Assembly (NCBI GenBank): GCA_035946575.1
Contig: DASYZG010000104.1
Location: 1-64,000, forward strand
DNA from: Gp13-AA77 sp035946575
GTDB taxonomy: Bacteria > Acidobacteriota > Terriglobia > UBA7540
DNA: 64,000 nt
Direction of reading: 5' to 3'
Shown: positions 27,629-38,154 of the stretch, one piece after another
Layout of the letters: the number at the start of each line of letters is the position of its first letter
Numbering within the stretch: the first letter of the stretch is position 1
The notes under the pieces: model-generated
Seen by the model: the letters and a program-made list of their open reading frames with translations, nothing else
Told to the model about the DNA's origin: nothing
Databases searched by the model: none
Translations under genes and position numbers: made by a program

Positions 27629-29485
27629 ATGATCCCGCGTTGGAAAGATCAAGAGTCAGCCCCGGGCGCGGTCGTCCTGCCTGGCAACCGCTGCCGGTTT
27701 CGCGTCTGGGCTCCGGAAGCAGAGAATCTGGGTTTGCGCTTGCTCACAGGTGACGACCGGACCGTCGCGCTGGAGTGCGAGGGGAATGGATATCATCAGG
27801 CGGTGGTCGAAGGGCTCGCGCCGGGAACGCGCTACCTTTTCCGCCTGCCCGATGCCCGCGAGCTTCCCGATCCCGCTTCGCGATTCCAACCCTTGGGGGT
27901 GCATGGCCCGTCCGAGGTCGTGGCCCTGGACTCGTCACGCTGGCACGATGCGGGTTGGTGCGGCCCGGCGCTCGAAGACTTCATCATCTATGAGCTGCAC
28001 GTCGGGACCTACACTCCGCAGGGCACCTTCGACGCCGTCATCCCGTTTCTCCCGACTCTTCGCGAACTCGGTGTGACCGCGATTGAAATCATGCCGGTCG
28101 CCCAGTTCCCGGGTGCCCGTAATTGGGGCTATGACGGAGTCTATCCATTCGCGGTGCAGAACACCTACGGCGGACCTGAGGGGTTGCAGCGCCTGGTGAA
28201 CGCCGCTCACGCCAGCCAGTTGGCCGTGGTGCTCGACGTCGTCTACAACCATCTGGGGCCCGAAGGGAACTACCTTGGCGCCTACGGACCCTACTTCACC
28301 GATCGTTACCGGACGCCGTGGGGTCCGGCGATCAACTATGACGGACCTTACAGCGACGAGGTGCGGCGCTACTTTGTGGGCAACGCGCTTTACTGGCTTG
28401 ATGAGTTCCACATCGACGCTCTTCGCCTGGATGCCATCCACGGCATTGTGGACGCGAGTGCCATTCCGTTTCTCGCCGATGTGCCCGCGGCCGTGAGATC
28501 GCTGGCGGAGGGGACGGGCCGGAAGCTGTGGGTGATCGCCGAGAGCGATCTCAATGACGCGCGTGTGATCCGCGCGCCCGGGCAGGGCGGCTACGGCTTC
28601 GACGCGCAGTGGAGCGACGACTTTCACCACGCCGTGCATGTCCTGTTGACCGGCGAAAAGAGCGGCTACTATGCGGATTTCGGCGGCATCGGGCCCCTGG
28701 CGGCCACGCTTCGTGACGGCTGGTTCCTCTCAGGCCAACATTCGAAGTACCGCCGCTGCCGGCACGGCAACTCGCCTCGCGGCCTTCCTCGGGATCGTTT
28801 CGTGGTGTGCTGGCAGAATCACGATCAGGTCGGGAACCGCGCCGCCGGCGATCGCTTGAGTACCATCGTCGATTTTGAGCGCCTGAAGCTCGCCGCCGCG
28901 GTTACGCTCCTGTCACCCTTCGTCCCTCTGCTTTTCATGGGCGAGGAACACGGAGAAACTGCGCCTTTCCAGTACTTCACCAGCCATTCGGATGCGGACC
29001 TGATCGAGGCGGTCCGCCGCGGGCGCGCCGGGGAGTTCTCTTCTTTCGGCTGGACCCAGGAGATACCCGATCCGCAGGCGGAGTCGACCTTCCTGCGCTC
29101 CAAACTCTCCCACACCCAAATGGCCGGGGGAGTTCATCAAATTCTCTGGCACTTTTATCGGGAGCTGATTCGATTCCGGCGCGGGCATTTGCAGACAGGG
29201 AAGCAGCAGGTCGAGGTGGAGGGTTTCGCAATGTCACTGGCCCTGCGTTGCTCGAGTGTTAAATCAACCACCCTGGCGTTTTTTAACTTCGGAAGCGAGC
29301 CGGAGAGCGTCACTCTGCCGTGCCCTGCGGGCGGCTGGAGAAAGCTTCTCGATTCATCCGAGGAGCGCTGGGCGGGCCCGGGTACCGCGCTGCCTGCTCT
29401 TTTCGAGTCCGGGGGCCAGATCACTCTGACGCTCGGGCCCGCGTCCTGCGCAGGATACGCGCATGGGAATCCACTGCCGGAGTAG
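27629..29485 (+). CDS. treZ: Malto-oligosyltrehalose trehalohydrolase TreZ
   Basis: A 618-aa GH13 enzyme that hydrolyses maltooligosyl-trehalose to release trehalose, the last step of the TreY-TreZ pathway. The N-terminal beta-sandwich (residues 1-100, FRVWAPEAENLGLRLL) precedes the barrel with catalytic D268 (RLDAIHG), E305 (VIAESDLND) and D399 (NHDQVGNR), plus the family motif RNWGYDGVYPFAVQNTYGGP. The C-terminal beta domain ends the protein. GGAG eight bases upstream supports the ATG. The GH57 gene starts two bases after the stop, showing a tight operon. Confidence 0.95.
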   Translation: MIPRWKDQESAPGAVVLPGNRCRFRVWAPEAENLGLRLLTGDDRTVALECEGNGYHQAVVEGLAPGTRYLFRLPDARELPDPASRFQPLGVHGPSEVVALDSSRWHDAGWCGPALEDFIIYELHVGTYTPQGTFDAVIPFLPTLRELGVTAIEIMPVAQFPGARNWGYDGVYPFAVQNTYGGPEGLQRLVNAAHASQLAVVLDVVYNHLGPEGNYLGAYGPYFTDRYRTPWGPAINYDGPYSDEVRRYFVGNALYWLDEFHIDALRLDAIHGIVDASAIPFLADVPAAVRSLAEGTGRKLWVIAESDLNDARVIRAPGQGGYGFDAQWSDDFHHAVHVLLTGEKSGYYADFGGIGPLAATLRDGWFLSGQHSKYRRCRHGNSPRGLPRDRFVVCWQNHDQVGNRAAGDRLSTIVDFERLKLAAAVTLLSPFVPLLFMGEEHGETAPFQYFTSHSDADLIEAVRRGRAGEFSSFGWTQEIPDPQAESTFLRSKLSHTQMAGGVHQILWHFYRELIRFRRGHLQTGKQQVEVEGFAMSLALRCSSVKSTTLAFFNFGSEPESVTLPCPAGGWRKLLDSSEERWAGPGTALPALFESGGQITLTLGPASCAGYAHGNPLPE

Positions 29486-29487
29486 AC

Positions 29488-31911
29488 ATGCGATACATCT
29501 GCGTCCACGGACACTTCTATCAGCCGCCCCGCGAAAACCCATCCCTGGAAGCCATTGAAGTTCAGGACTCAGCGTATCCATACCACGACTGGAACGAGCG
29601 GGTCACCGCCGAGTGTTACGCGCGAAACGCCGTCTCGCGCATTCTGGACAGCGAGCAGCGCATCGTGCAGATGGTCAACAACTATTCCCGGATCAGCTTC
29701 AATTTCGGGCCCACCCTGCTCTCCTGGATGCAGGGCAAGTCGAAATCGGTCTATGACCAGGTTCTCGAAGCCGACCGCCTGAGCCTGGAGGCGTTCGGCG
29801 GCCACGGATCGGCCATCGCTCAGGTCTACAACCACCTGATCATGCCCCTCGCCAACCGGCGCGACAAGGTGACGCAGGTGCGCTGGGGAATCCGGGACTT
29901 CGAGCGTCGCTTTGGACGTGCGCCCGAGGGCATGTGGCTCGCGGAAACCGCTGTCGACCTGGAGACGCTCGACGTGCTCGCCCAGCACGGCATCAAGTTC
30001 ACGATCCTCGCGCCCCGCCAGGCGAAGCGGGTTCGCCGCCGGGCGGGCCGCCACTGGAAAGACGTCAGCGGCAGCCGCATCGACCCGAGCCGCGCCTACC
30101 TGCAGCGGCTGCCTTCGCGGCGCCAGATCGGCGTCTTCTTCTACGACGGACCCATTTCCCAGGCCGTTGCCTTCGAGGGGCTACTCGACAGCGGCGAGCG
30201 CTTTGCAGACCGACTCCTGGGCGGCTTTTCCGACGCCCGGGACTGGCCGCAGATGGTTCACATCGCGACCGACGGGGAAACCTACGGGCACCATCACAAA
30301 CTGGGGGAGATGGCGCTCACCTATGCGCTCCACCACATTCAGTCCAACCAGTTGGCCGAGCTTACGAACTACGGTCAGTATCTCGAGAAGCATCCTCCTG
30401 ACCACTTTGTCGAGGTCCTTCCCAATACTTCCTGGAGCTGCGTGCACGGAGTGGAGCGGTGGCGCGGCAATTGCGGCTGCAATTCCGGCGGCCAGGCGGG
30501 CTGGAATCAGGAGTGGCGCGCTCCGCTCCGGGAAGCGCTCGACTGGCTGCGGGACTCGCTTGCCGTCCCGTACTCTGAAGCCGCGGCGGGCCTGCTCAAG
30601 CAGCCCTGGGAGGCTCGTGATGCCTACATCGACGTCATCCTCGATCGCTCGCCCGAGAGCCTGCAGCGGTTCTTCGCGCAGCACGCGCTGCGCCCGCTCG
30701 ATGAAAAAGAGGAAATCAAAGCCCTGAAGCTGCTCGAACTCCAGCGGCACGCCTTGCTGATGTATACGAGCTGTGGCTGGTTCTTTGACGAGCTCTCCGG
30801 AGTGGAAACCGTCCAGGTCATTCACTACGCCGGGCGTGCCGTCCAGCTTGCCCAGGAGTTGTTCGGCAACAACTTCGAAGCTGACTTTGTGGAACGTCTG
30901 CGCAAGGCCAGGAGCAATATCCCGGAACATGGCGACGGCGGCCGGATTTACGAGAAGTGGATCAAGCCTGCGGTGGTCGACATGCAGAAACTGGCGGCGC
31001 ATTACGCCATCAGCTCCGTCTTCGAGCCTTACGGCGAGCAGACCGGGATCTATTGTTACGACGCCCGGCGCGAGGCCTACACCGCGAACACCGTGGGCAA
31101 GATGCGACTCGCCGTCGGCCGTGCGCGTTTCGACTCGCAGATTACGCGGGATGCCGCCGACTTTGTTTTTGGCGTCCTTCATCTCGGCGACCACAACGTG
31201 AGGGCCGGCATCGCGCCGGGCGGCCCCAACGGTGAGTACGAGCAGCTGGTACAGCACCTCACGGACGCGTTCTCCAAGGCCGATGCCGCGGAAGTCGCCC
31301 GGTTGCTCGACGAGCGCTTCGGCCGGCAGGTCTACTCCCTCAACTCCCTCTTCCGGGACGAACAGCGGAAGATCGTGGGCCTTATACTCGAAGAAACGCT
31401 GGCGGAAGCGCTGGCGGCCTACAAAGGCATCTATGACAATCACGCGCCCTTGATCCGCTTCCTCAATGCCCTGCGAATCCCGCTTCCTTCGGCCTTTCAG
31501 GCCGCCGCGCGGCAGGCGCTGAATGGACAGTTGCGGCTGGCCTTCGGCCGTCCTGATCTCGACCTGGAGGGGATTCGTGGTCTGCTCAAGGAAGCAGCCG
31601 GCATGAATGTCGAGCTTGATGTCGAGACCCTCGAGTACGCCATCCGGCGCCGCATCGAGCAAAGCACTCGCGACGTGGTCAAAACACAGAAGGGGCTTGA
31701 GGAGTTACGAACGCTGAACCGCCTGCTCGAAATCACCACCCTGCTGCCTTTTTCCATCAACCTCTGGAAAACGCAGAACATCGTTTACGGCTGGCGCACC
31801 CATCATCAGGGGCTGGAGGCGGCGCCGGAGCGTATCGCAGGCGACGCGGAGTCCTGGCAGCGCGAACTCGGGCAGCTCGGGGAGTACCTGAGGTTGCAGA
31901 TTCAGCAGTAG
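29488..31911 (+). CDS. GH57-like glycoside hydrolase with DUF3536
   Basis: An 807-aa protein. The N-terminal GH57 domain starts YICVHGHFYQPPRENPSLE with the catalytic nucleophile candidate E153 (WLAETAVD) and acid D262 (ATDGETYGHHHK). The long C-terminal part (about 400-800) is DUF3536. GH57 enzymes are alpha-amylases, 4-alpha-glucanotransferases or branching enzymes. Here, between treZ and treY and two bases after treZ, it most likely supplies or reshapes the alpha-1,4-glucan for TreY (inference). A cluster of Cys (NCGCNSGG) near residue 330 is of unknown role. No signal peptide is seen, so it is cytoplasmic. Confidence 0.88.
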   Translation: MRYICVHGHFYQPPRENPSLEAIEVQDSAYPYHDWNERVTAECYARNAVSRILDSEQRIVQMVNNYSRISFNFGPTLLSWMQGKSKSVYDQVLEADRLSLEAFGGHGSAIAQVYNHLIMPLANRRDKVTQVRWGIRDFERRFGRAPEGMWLAETAVDLETLDVLAQHGIKFTILAPRQAKRVRRRAGRHWKDVSGSRIDPSRAYLQRLPSRRQIGVFFYDGPISQAVAFEGLLDSGERFADRLLGGFSDARDWPQMVHIATDGETYGHHHKLGEMALTYALHHIQSNQLAELTNYGQYLEKHPPDHFVEVLPNTSWSCVHGVERWRGNCGCNSGGQAGWNQEWRAPLREALDWLRDSLAVPYSEAAAGLLKQPWEARDAYIDVILDRSPESLQRFFAQHALRPLDEKEEIKALKLLELQRHALLMYTSCGWFFDELSGVETVQVIHYAGRAVQLAQELFGNNFEADFVERLRKARSNIPEHGDGGRIYEKWIKPAVVDMQKLAAHYAISSVFEPYGEQTGIYCYDARREAYTANTVGKMRLAVGRARFDSQITRDAADFVFGVLHLGDHNVRAGIAPGGPNGEYEQLVQHLTDAFSKADAAEVARLLDERFGRQVYSLNSLFRDEQRKIVGLILEETLAEALAAYKGIYDNHAPLIRFLNALRIPLPSAFQAAARQALNGQLRLAFGRPDLDLEGIRGLLKEAAGMNVELDVETLEYAIRRRIEQSTRDVVKTQKGLEELRTLNRLLEITTLLPFSINLWKTQNIVYGWRTHHQGLEAAPERIAGDAESWQRELGQLGEYLRLQIQQ

Positions 31912-31991
31912 GGCCCTCAATCTCGACTGTTGACGCTCGACTCTCGGCTGTCGACTCGTGACTGTTGACTACCGACGGTCAACTTGTGACC

Positions 31992-34946
31992 ATGACCTCC
32001 CTTCGCATTCCCGTCGCGACCTACAGGCTCCAGTTCAACCGCAACTTCACCTTCAGGGAGGCGCTCGGACGCCTGGACTATCTCCGCGACCTCGGCGTAA
32101 CCGACCTCTACGCATCCCCGCTGCTGGGAAGCCGGGCCGGCAGCGGACACGGCTATGACGTCACCGACTCCACCCGGCTCGACACCGACCCAGGCAGCGA
32201 GGCCGATTTTGAGGTGCTCCAGGCGGGGTTGCGCGAGCGCGGCATGGGCCTTGTTCTCGACACCGTTCCCAATCATATGGCGGCCAGCGGCGAAAATCCG
32301 TGGTGGATGGATGTGCTCGAGAATGGGCCTGGCTCTGCCTACGCCTCCTACTTTGATATCGACTGGCATCCCGTTTCTCCCACCCTGGACAACAAAGTCC
32401 TGCTTCCGCTGCTGGGTGCGCCCTATGGGCAGGTCCTGGAGAACCAGGAGTTGAACCTGGTGTATGAGGACGGTTCATTCTTCGTGGACTACCATCGCGA
32501 GCGCTTCCCCCTCGCGCCCAAATCGTACCGCCGGATTCTCAGGCATCGTCTGGACGACCTGAAGAATACCTTGGGTGAGGAGGCGCCTGCGTACCACGAG
32601 TACCAGGGCATTCTGGCGGGCCTCGCTGCGCTCCCCGAGCGGGAATCGCTGCCGGCTGAAGCGGCCGGCGAAAGACGGCTGATGGCGGTGGCCCTCAAAG
32701 AGCGGCTGCAGCGCCTCCACGACTCTGAGCCCCGCGTGGCCGCCTTCATCGAAGAGAACTTGCGGATCTTCCACGGAACCAGGGGAGACGCCGCCGGCTT
32801 CAGTTTGATGGACCACCTGCTTTCCGAGCAGGCGTACGTCCTGGCGTACTGGCAGAACCCCAACGTGGTCATCAACTACCGCCGCTTCTTTACAATCTCC
32901 GACCTGGTCGGTCTCCGCGTCGAGGATCCGCTGGTGTTCGAAGCCACGCACAAGGAGATCCTGCGCCTGATCGAAAGGGGCATGGTCACGGGATTGCGGA
33001 TCGACCATATCGACGGCCTGCGCGATCCGCTCGGATATCTCGAACGTCTTCAGGATCGGATCGGCCGGGCCGGCGCCGCGCCGGGGTTCGAAGCGCCGCC
33101 CTCCGGCGCGCCGGGATTCTACGTGGTCGTCGAGAAGATTCTGGATTCGGGGGAAAGCCTGCCGAACGAATGGCCCGTCTGCGGCACAACCGGCTACGAC
33201 TTCCTTAACCTGGTCAACCGGGTGTTTGTCGATCCTCACGGGGCGCGCACCATCGAGGAGATCTACCAGCGGTTCAGCGGTGCGAAATCCAGCTATGAAG
33301 AGGTAATGTATGAGAAGAAGAAGCTGGTGATGAGGACGCTGCTGGCCGTCGAGATGCGCTCCCTGGCGCGCCAGTTGGGAATTCTCGCCCAGGGCGACCG
33401 CTATGCCCGGGACGTCCCTCAGTCTGACCTCAGCGAGGCGCTGGCTGAGATCAGTGCCTGTCTGCCGGTCTATCGCACCTATACGCGCAGTCTCGAGTTG
33501 CCGGAAGACGGTGCCCATTACGTCGAAGCCGCTATCGCCGAGGCGCGAGGCCGCCGGCCGGATCACAACCCACACTCGTTCGACTTCGTGCGGGAGGTCC
33601 TGCTGCTGCGGGATGGCGATCACGTGTTTCCGGAACAAAGGGAGGCCCGCCTGGCGTTTGTGATGCGGTGGCAGCAACTCACCGGACCCATTGTCGCCAA
33701 GGCGGTCGAAGACACCAGCCTTTACGTTTACAACGCGCTCATCTCGCTGAACGAAGTGGGCGCGGATCCCCGGCCGGTTGCCCCCGAAAGCCCGCAGTTC
33801 CACTGCTTCGTCAGCAACCGGGCGGGTAAGTGGCCCTATGCGCTCAACGCCACCTCGACGCACGACACCAAGCGGGCCGAAGACGTTCGCGCTCGGATCA
33901 ATGTGCTGTCGGAGATTCCCGCCGAGTGGAACCGGCGCCTGAATCGCTGGAACCGCTGGAACGCTTCGAAGAAGACGACGGTCGATGGACACCCATTGCC
34001 CGACCACAACGAGGAGACGTTCATCTATCAGACCCTGCTCGGCGCCTGGCCTCTCGATCAGGCGGGGATGGCCGGCCTCAGCTCCAGGCTCAGAGAATAC
34101 ATGATCAAAGCCACGCGCGAAGCGATGGTTCACACGCGCTGGACCCAGCCGAACGCAGAGCATGAGAGCGCCCTGACCGCATTTCTCGACGGCATTCTGG
34201 ATTTCGACGCAGGGGCGGCCCCCCGTGGCCGCCCAACGGACTTCAAGGCCGACTTCCTGAAGTTTCAAGAAAAGATAGCCCGGTTCGGAATGATAAATGG
34301 CCTCGCGCAGGTGCTTCTGAAGATCGCCTGTCCGGGCGTGCCGGATTTCTACCAGGGTTCCGAGCTTTGGGACTTGCGCCTCGTCGATCCGGACAATCGC
34401 GGGCCGGTCGATTTTGACAGGCGAAGCGCGGTGCTCGAGGAACTGAAGAGGGCAGTCGCGAAGTCCCCGCCGAAGTCCGGGCCAAATTCCACGGCGTCAC
34501 TCATCCGGAGTTTGCTGAAGCATTGGAGTGATGGGCGCATCAAGCTCTATCTGATCTGGAAAGCCCTGGATTTCAGACGCCGGCACCCTGGACTGTTTCT
34601 CGACGGTGACTATTTGCCGATCGAAGCCGAGGGCGGCCGGGCCGAAAACGTGGTGGCCTTTGCCCGAACTCAGGGCCCGGATCACGGAAGGGAGCACGCG
34701 CTGGCCATCGTCCCGCGCTGGCTGGCGCGCGCCCGGGCGCCGAGAACGCCGGCTCGATGGTCCCGTTTCTGGAGTGCGACCAGGCTGGTGCTGCCGGCAG
34801 GCTTCCCTGCTTGCTGGTCGAATGTGCTGACCAACGACCGGGTCACTTGTGACGCCCAGGACAGTCAACCCCTATTGCCCCTGGATCAGACGCTTGGCGC
34901 CTTCCCGGTAGCCCTTCTCTTTTCGGGCGCGAAGGGCAACCCCTGA
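31992..34946 (+). CDS. treY: Maltooligosyl-trehalose synthase TreY
   Basis: A 984-aa GH13 enzyme that turns the reducing end of maltodextrin into a trehalosyl unit, giving TreZ its substrate. It starts RIPVATYRLQFNRNFTFREALGRLDYL, the family opening. Catalytic residues: D338 (GLRIDHIDG), E381 (VVVEKILDSGE) and D625 (STHDTKRAEDVRAR). The C-terminal beta domain ends FPVALLFSG. Length is slightly above the usual 750-950. The ribosome site is weak, and the 80-base gap to the GH57 gene is filled by GTTGACTGTCGAC words, so TreY may be translated less efficiently. A TreX debranching enzyme is not in the window. Confidence 0.94.
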   Translation: MTSLRIPVATYRLQFNRNFTFREALGRLDYLRDLGVTDLYASPLLGSRAGSGHGYDVTDSTRLDTDPGSEADFEVLQAGLRERGMGLVLDTVPNHMAASGENPWWMDVLENGPGSAYASYFDIDWHPVSPTLDNKVLLPLLGAPYGQVLENQELNLVYEDGSFFVDYHRERFPLAPKSYRRILRHRLDDLKNTLGEEAPAYHEYQGILAGLAALPERESLPAEAAGERRLMAVALKERLQRLHDSEPRVAAFIEENLRIFHGTRGDAAGFSLMDHLLSEQAYVLAYWQNPNVVINYRRFFTISDLVGLRVEDPLVFEATHKEILRLIERGMVTGLRIDHIDGLRDPLGYLERLQDRIGRAGAAPGFEAPPSGAPGFYVVVEKILDSGESLPNEWPVCGTTGYDFLNLVNRVFVDPHGARTIEEIYQRFSGAKSSYEEVMYEKKKLVMRTLLAVEMRSLARQLGILAQGDRYARDVPQSDLSEALAEISACLPVYRTYTRSLELPEDGAHYVEAAIAEARGRRPDHNPHSFDFVREVLLLRDGDHVFPEQREARLAFVMRWQQLTGPIVAKAVEDTSLYVYNALISLNEVGADPRPVAPESPQFHCFVSNRAGKWPYALNATSTHDTKRAEDVRARINVLSEIPAEWNRRLNRWNRWNASKKTTVDGHPLPDHNEETFIYQTLLGAWPLDQAGMAGLSSRLREYMIKATREAMVHTRWTQPNAEHESALTAFLDGILDFDAGAAPRGRPTDFKADFLKFQEKIARFGMINGLAQVLLKIACPGVPDFYQGSELWDLRLVDPDNRGPVDFDRRSAVLEELKRAVAKSPPKSGPNSTASLIRSLLKHWSDGRIKLYLIWKALDFRRRHPGLFLDGDYLPIEAEGGRAENVVAFARTQGPDHGREHALAIVPRWLARARAPRTPARWSRFWSATRLVLPAGFPACWSNVLTNDRVTCDAQDSQPLLPLDQTLGAFPVALLFSGAKGNP

Positions 34947-35616
34947 CCCGGCGGAGGTAAGGTTGAGTTCCAGCCCAAGGACCTCTTGCGTGAGCCCCCA
35001 GTCGCGAATTCCAAGGCGCCCGCGGCGCGCCAACATCGGCAGGTGACCACCGCCTTCTCGTAGCATCCTTCCTCACCTCCCCGTCCCGGCACCGGGTTAG
35101 GGCGAAGCCTCTCTGCCGAGAATTTCGACGCATTTCCGCTAACCCATTGATTTCGCATGCAAAATAAAGTTTCCCAATTTTTTCACTTTTCTCACTTTTC
35201 TTCCATTGTCCCAAATTCCGGTAGGACAATACTCTGGTGGACCTTTTGGGCCCACGGCATTGCGGGAAAGAGAACGTAAGGGACATCGATTTTGCGCCAA
35301 ACAAAGCCATCAGATAATTGAAAACAAATGTACTTACCATTTCCCATAGGGGTCGAAATTCATCATGTCGTTGAAAGCGCAAGAGTCAAGCCCTGAAAGC
35401 CATCAGGTTATTGATATTAATAGATTTGTGCTTTTTCTGACAGGAGGAAAAACGAGGTCCTGAGTGTAAAACAAGTCAGTTGGGCACCGATAGAGGCTGA
35501 TCGCAAGGCGCCAAGCGCGGGAGCGGTCAGCCCCTCCTGGATAGCAGGCGCGGGTCGGCAGATCATGCCGACCAGCGAACCGAACTTGCGAATCAGATCG
35601 CGCGCCTGATTGGGGC
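34947..35616. other. Long spacer with periodic element, no gene
   Basis: Contains the AGTGAGAAA element copy 3 at 35161-35220 on the minus strand. The minus-strand frame through it and into the treY tail shows no family resemblance. The stretch 35225-35610 is AT-richer than its neighbours and shows nothing recognisable before the groESL promoter. Confidence 0.5.
35161..35220 (-). repeat. 9-bp-periodic AGTGAGAAA element, copy 3
   Basis: Reverse complement matches the copy at 395-453 over GGGACAATGG to TTTATTTT with one indel and about three substitutions. Flanks beyond the element are not similar, so the conserved unit is only about 55 bp. Confidence 0.7.
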
Positions 35617-35644
35617 TTGACAATAATACAGACTATGCTAAATT
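35617..35644 (+). promoter_or_regulatory. Promoter of groESL
   Basis: TTGACA (35617-35622), a 16-base spacer and TAAATT (35639-35644), overlapping the left arm of the CIRCE palindrome. Strong match and position typical of HrcA-controlled groESL. Confidence 0.7.
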
Positions 35645-35669
35645 AGCACTCTTCAGGCGAGAGTGCTAA
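35643..35669. promoter_or_regulatory. CIRCE operator (HrcA site)
   Basis: TTAGCACTC (35643-35651), nine bases and GAGTGCTAA (35661-35669): a perfect match to the CIRCE consensus recognised by the heat-shock repressor HrcA. The hrcA gene is not in this window. Confidence 0.95.
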
Positions 35670-35813
35670 ACAAGCCCTGATCGCAGAATCAGAGCTGGAG
35701 AAAAGCAGCATCGATCGCCTGAGCGGATTCCGGCTGATGGGGGCCGGGTTGAATCCGGTTTATCACTGTAGGACCCAACCCAACAAGCGAAAAACCTGGA
35801 AAGGAGATCCGAG

Positions 35814-36122
35814 ATGAACGTGAGACCTCTTCATGATCGCATCGTGATCAAGAGGATTGAAGAGAAGGAAACCGTGAAGGGCGGCATCATCATTCCCGAC
35901 ACGGCGAAGGAAAAGCCCCAGGAGGGCGAAGTGATTGCCGTCGGCAAGGGCAAGCGCGAGAAGGGCGAGTTGATTCCTCTCGACGTGAAGGTCGGCGATC
36001 GCATCCTGTTCGGCAAATACTCCGGCACCGAGATCAAGCTCGACAACGAAGAGTACCTGATCATCCGCGAAGACGAAGTACTGGGCGTGATCGAAGGCGC
36101 AGCGAAGGCGGCCAGGAAATAG
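35814..36122 (+). CDS. groES: Co-chaperonin GroES
   Basis: A 102-aa Hsp10 family protein forming the heptameric lid of the GroEL chamber. RPLHDRIVIKRIEEKETVKGGIIIPDTAKEKPQEGEVIAVG carries the roof and mobile-loop residues (KGGIIIPDTA), followed by DRILFGKYSGTEIKLDNEEYLIIREDEVLGVI. Slightly longer than the usual 97 residues due to an AAKAARK tail. AAGGAG precedes the ATG. It is the first gene of the groESL operon under CIRCE control. Confidence 0.97.
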   Translation: MNVRPLHDRIVIKRIEEKETVKGGIIIPDTAKEKPQEGEVIAVGKGKREKGELIPLDVKVGDRILFGKYSGTEIKLDNEEYLIIREDEVLGVIEGAAKAARK

Positions 36123-36292
36123 TCAGGAGTTGTCGGTCGTCAGGGGTCAGTTGCCGGCGAAACAAGAATTCGAGTGGATGGGCAACGGACTACGGACAAC
36201 GGACTACGGACAATGGACTGAAGATCAGGAATTCAAGGTTGGAAACTGAAGATCGATGGGAAATTCAAGATCAATTCTGGAGGCATTGAGAA

Positions 36293-37969
<1,677 letters not shown>

Positions 37970-38016
37970 AAAAGTCGACGGTTGACAGTCGACAGCTAAC
38001 AGCCAAAGCCGCAGTA

Positions 38017-38052
38017 AGCAAAAGGGCGGGGAGCAGTCCCCGCCCTTTTGCT
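38017..38052. terminator. Strong bidirectional terminator after groEL
   Basis: A perfect 16-bp stem, AGCAAAAGGGCGGGGA paired with TCCCCGCCCTTTTGCT, with a four-base loop. A-rich and T-rich edges on both sides allow it to stop groEL on the plus strand and the porin gene on the minus strand. Confidence 0.92.
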
Positions 38053-38154
38053 TTCTTGGTGGGGGTTACGGCCGGCTGGGCGTCGATGGTGCAGCTTGTC
38101 GATGGCACGGTTACCGGGCCGCGAACCGAGGAGCGCTGGTCTCATGTGGGCAGA

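Noticed and set aside
34843..35382. 179-codon minus-strand frame through the repeat spacer and the treY end
   Set aside because: Overlaps treY, passes through the periodic element and shows no family resemblance or ribosome site.
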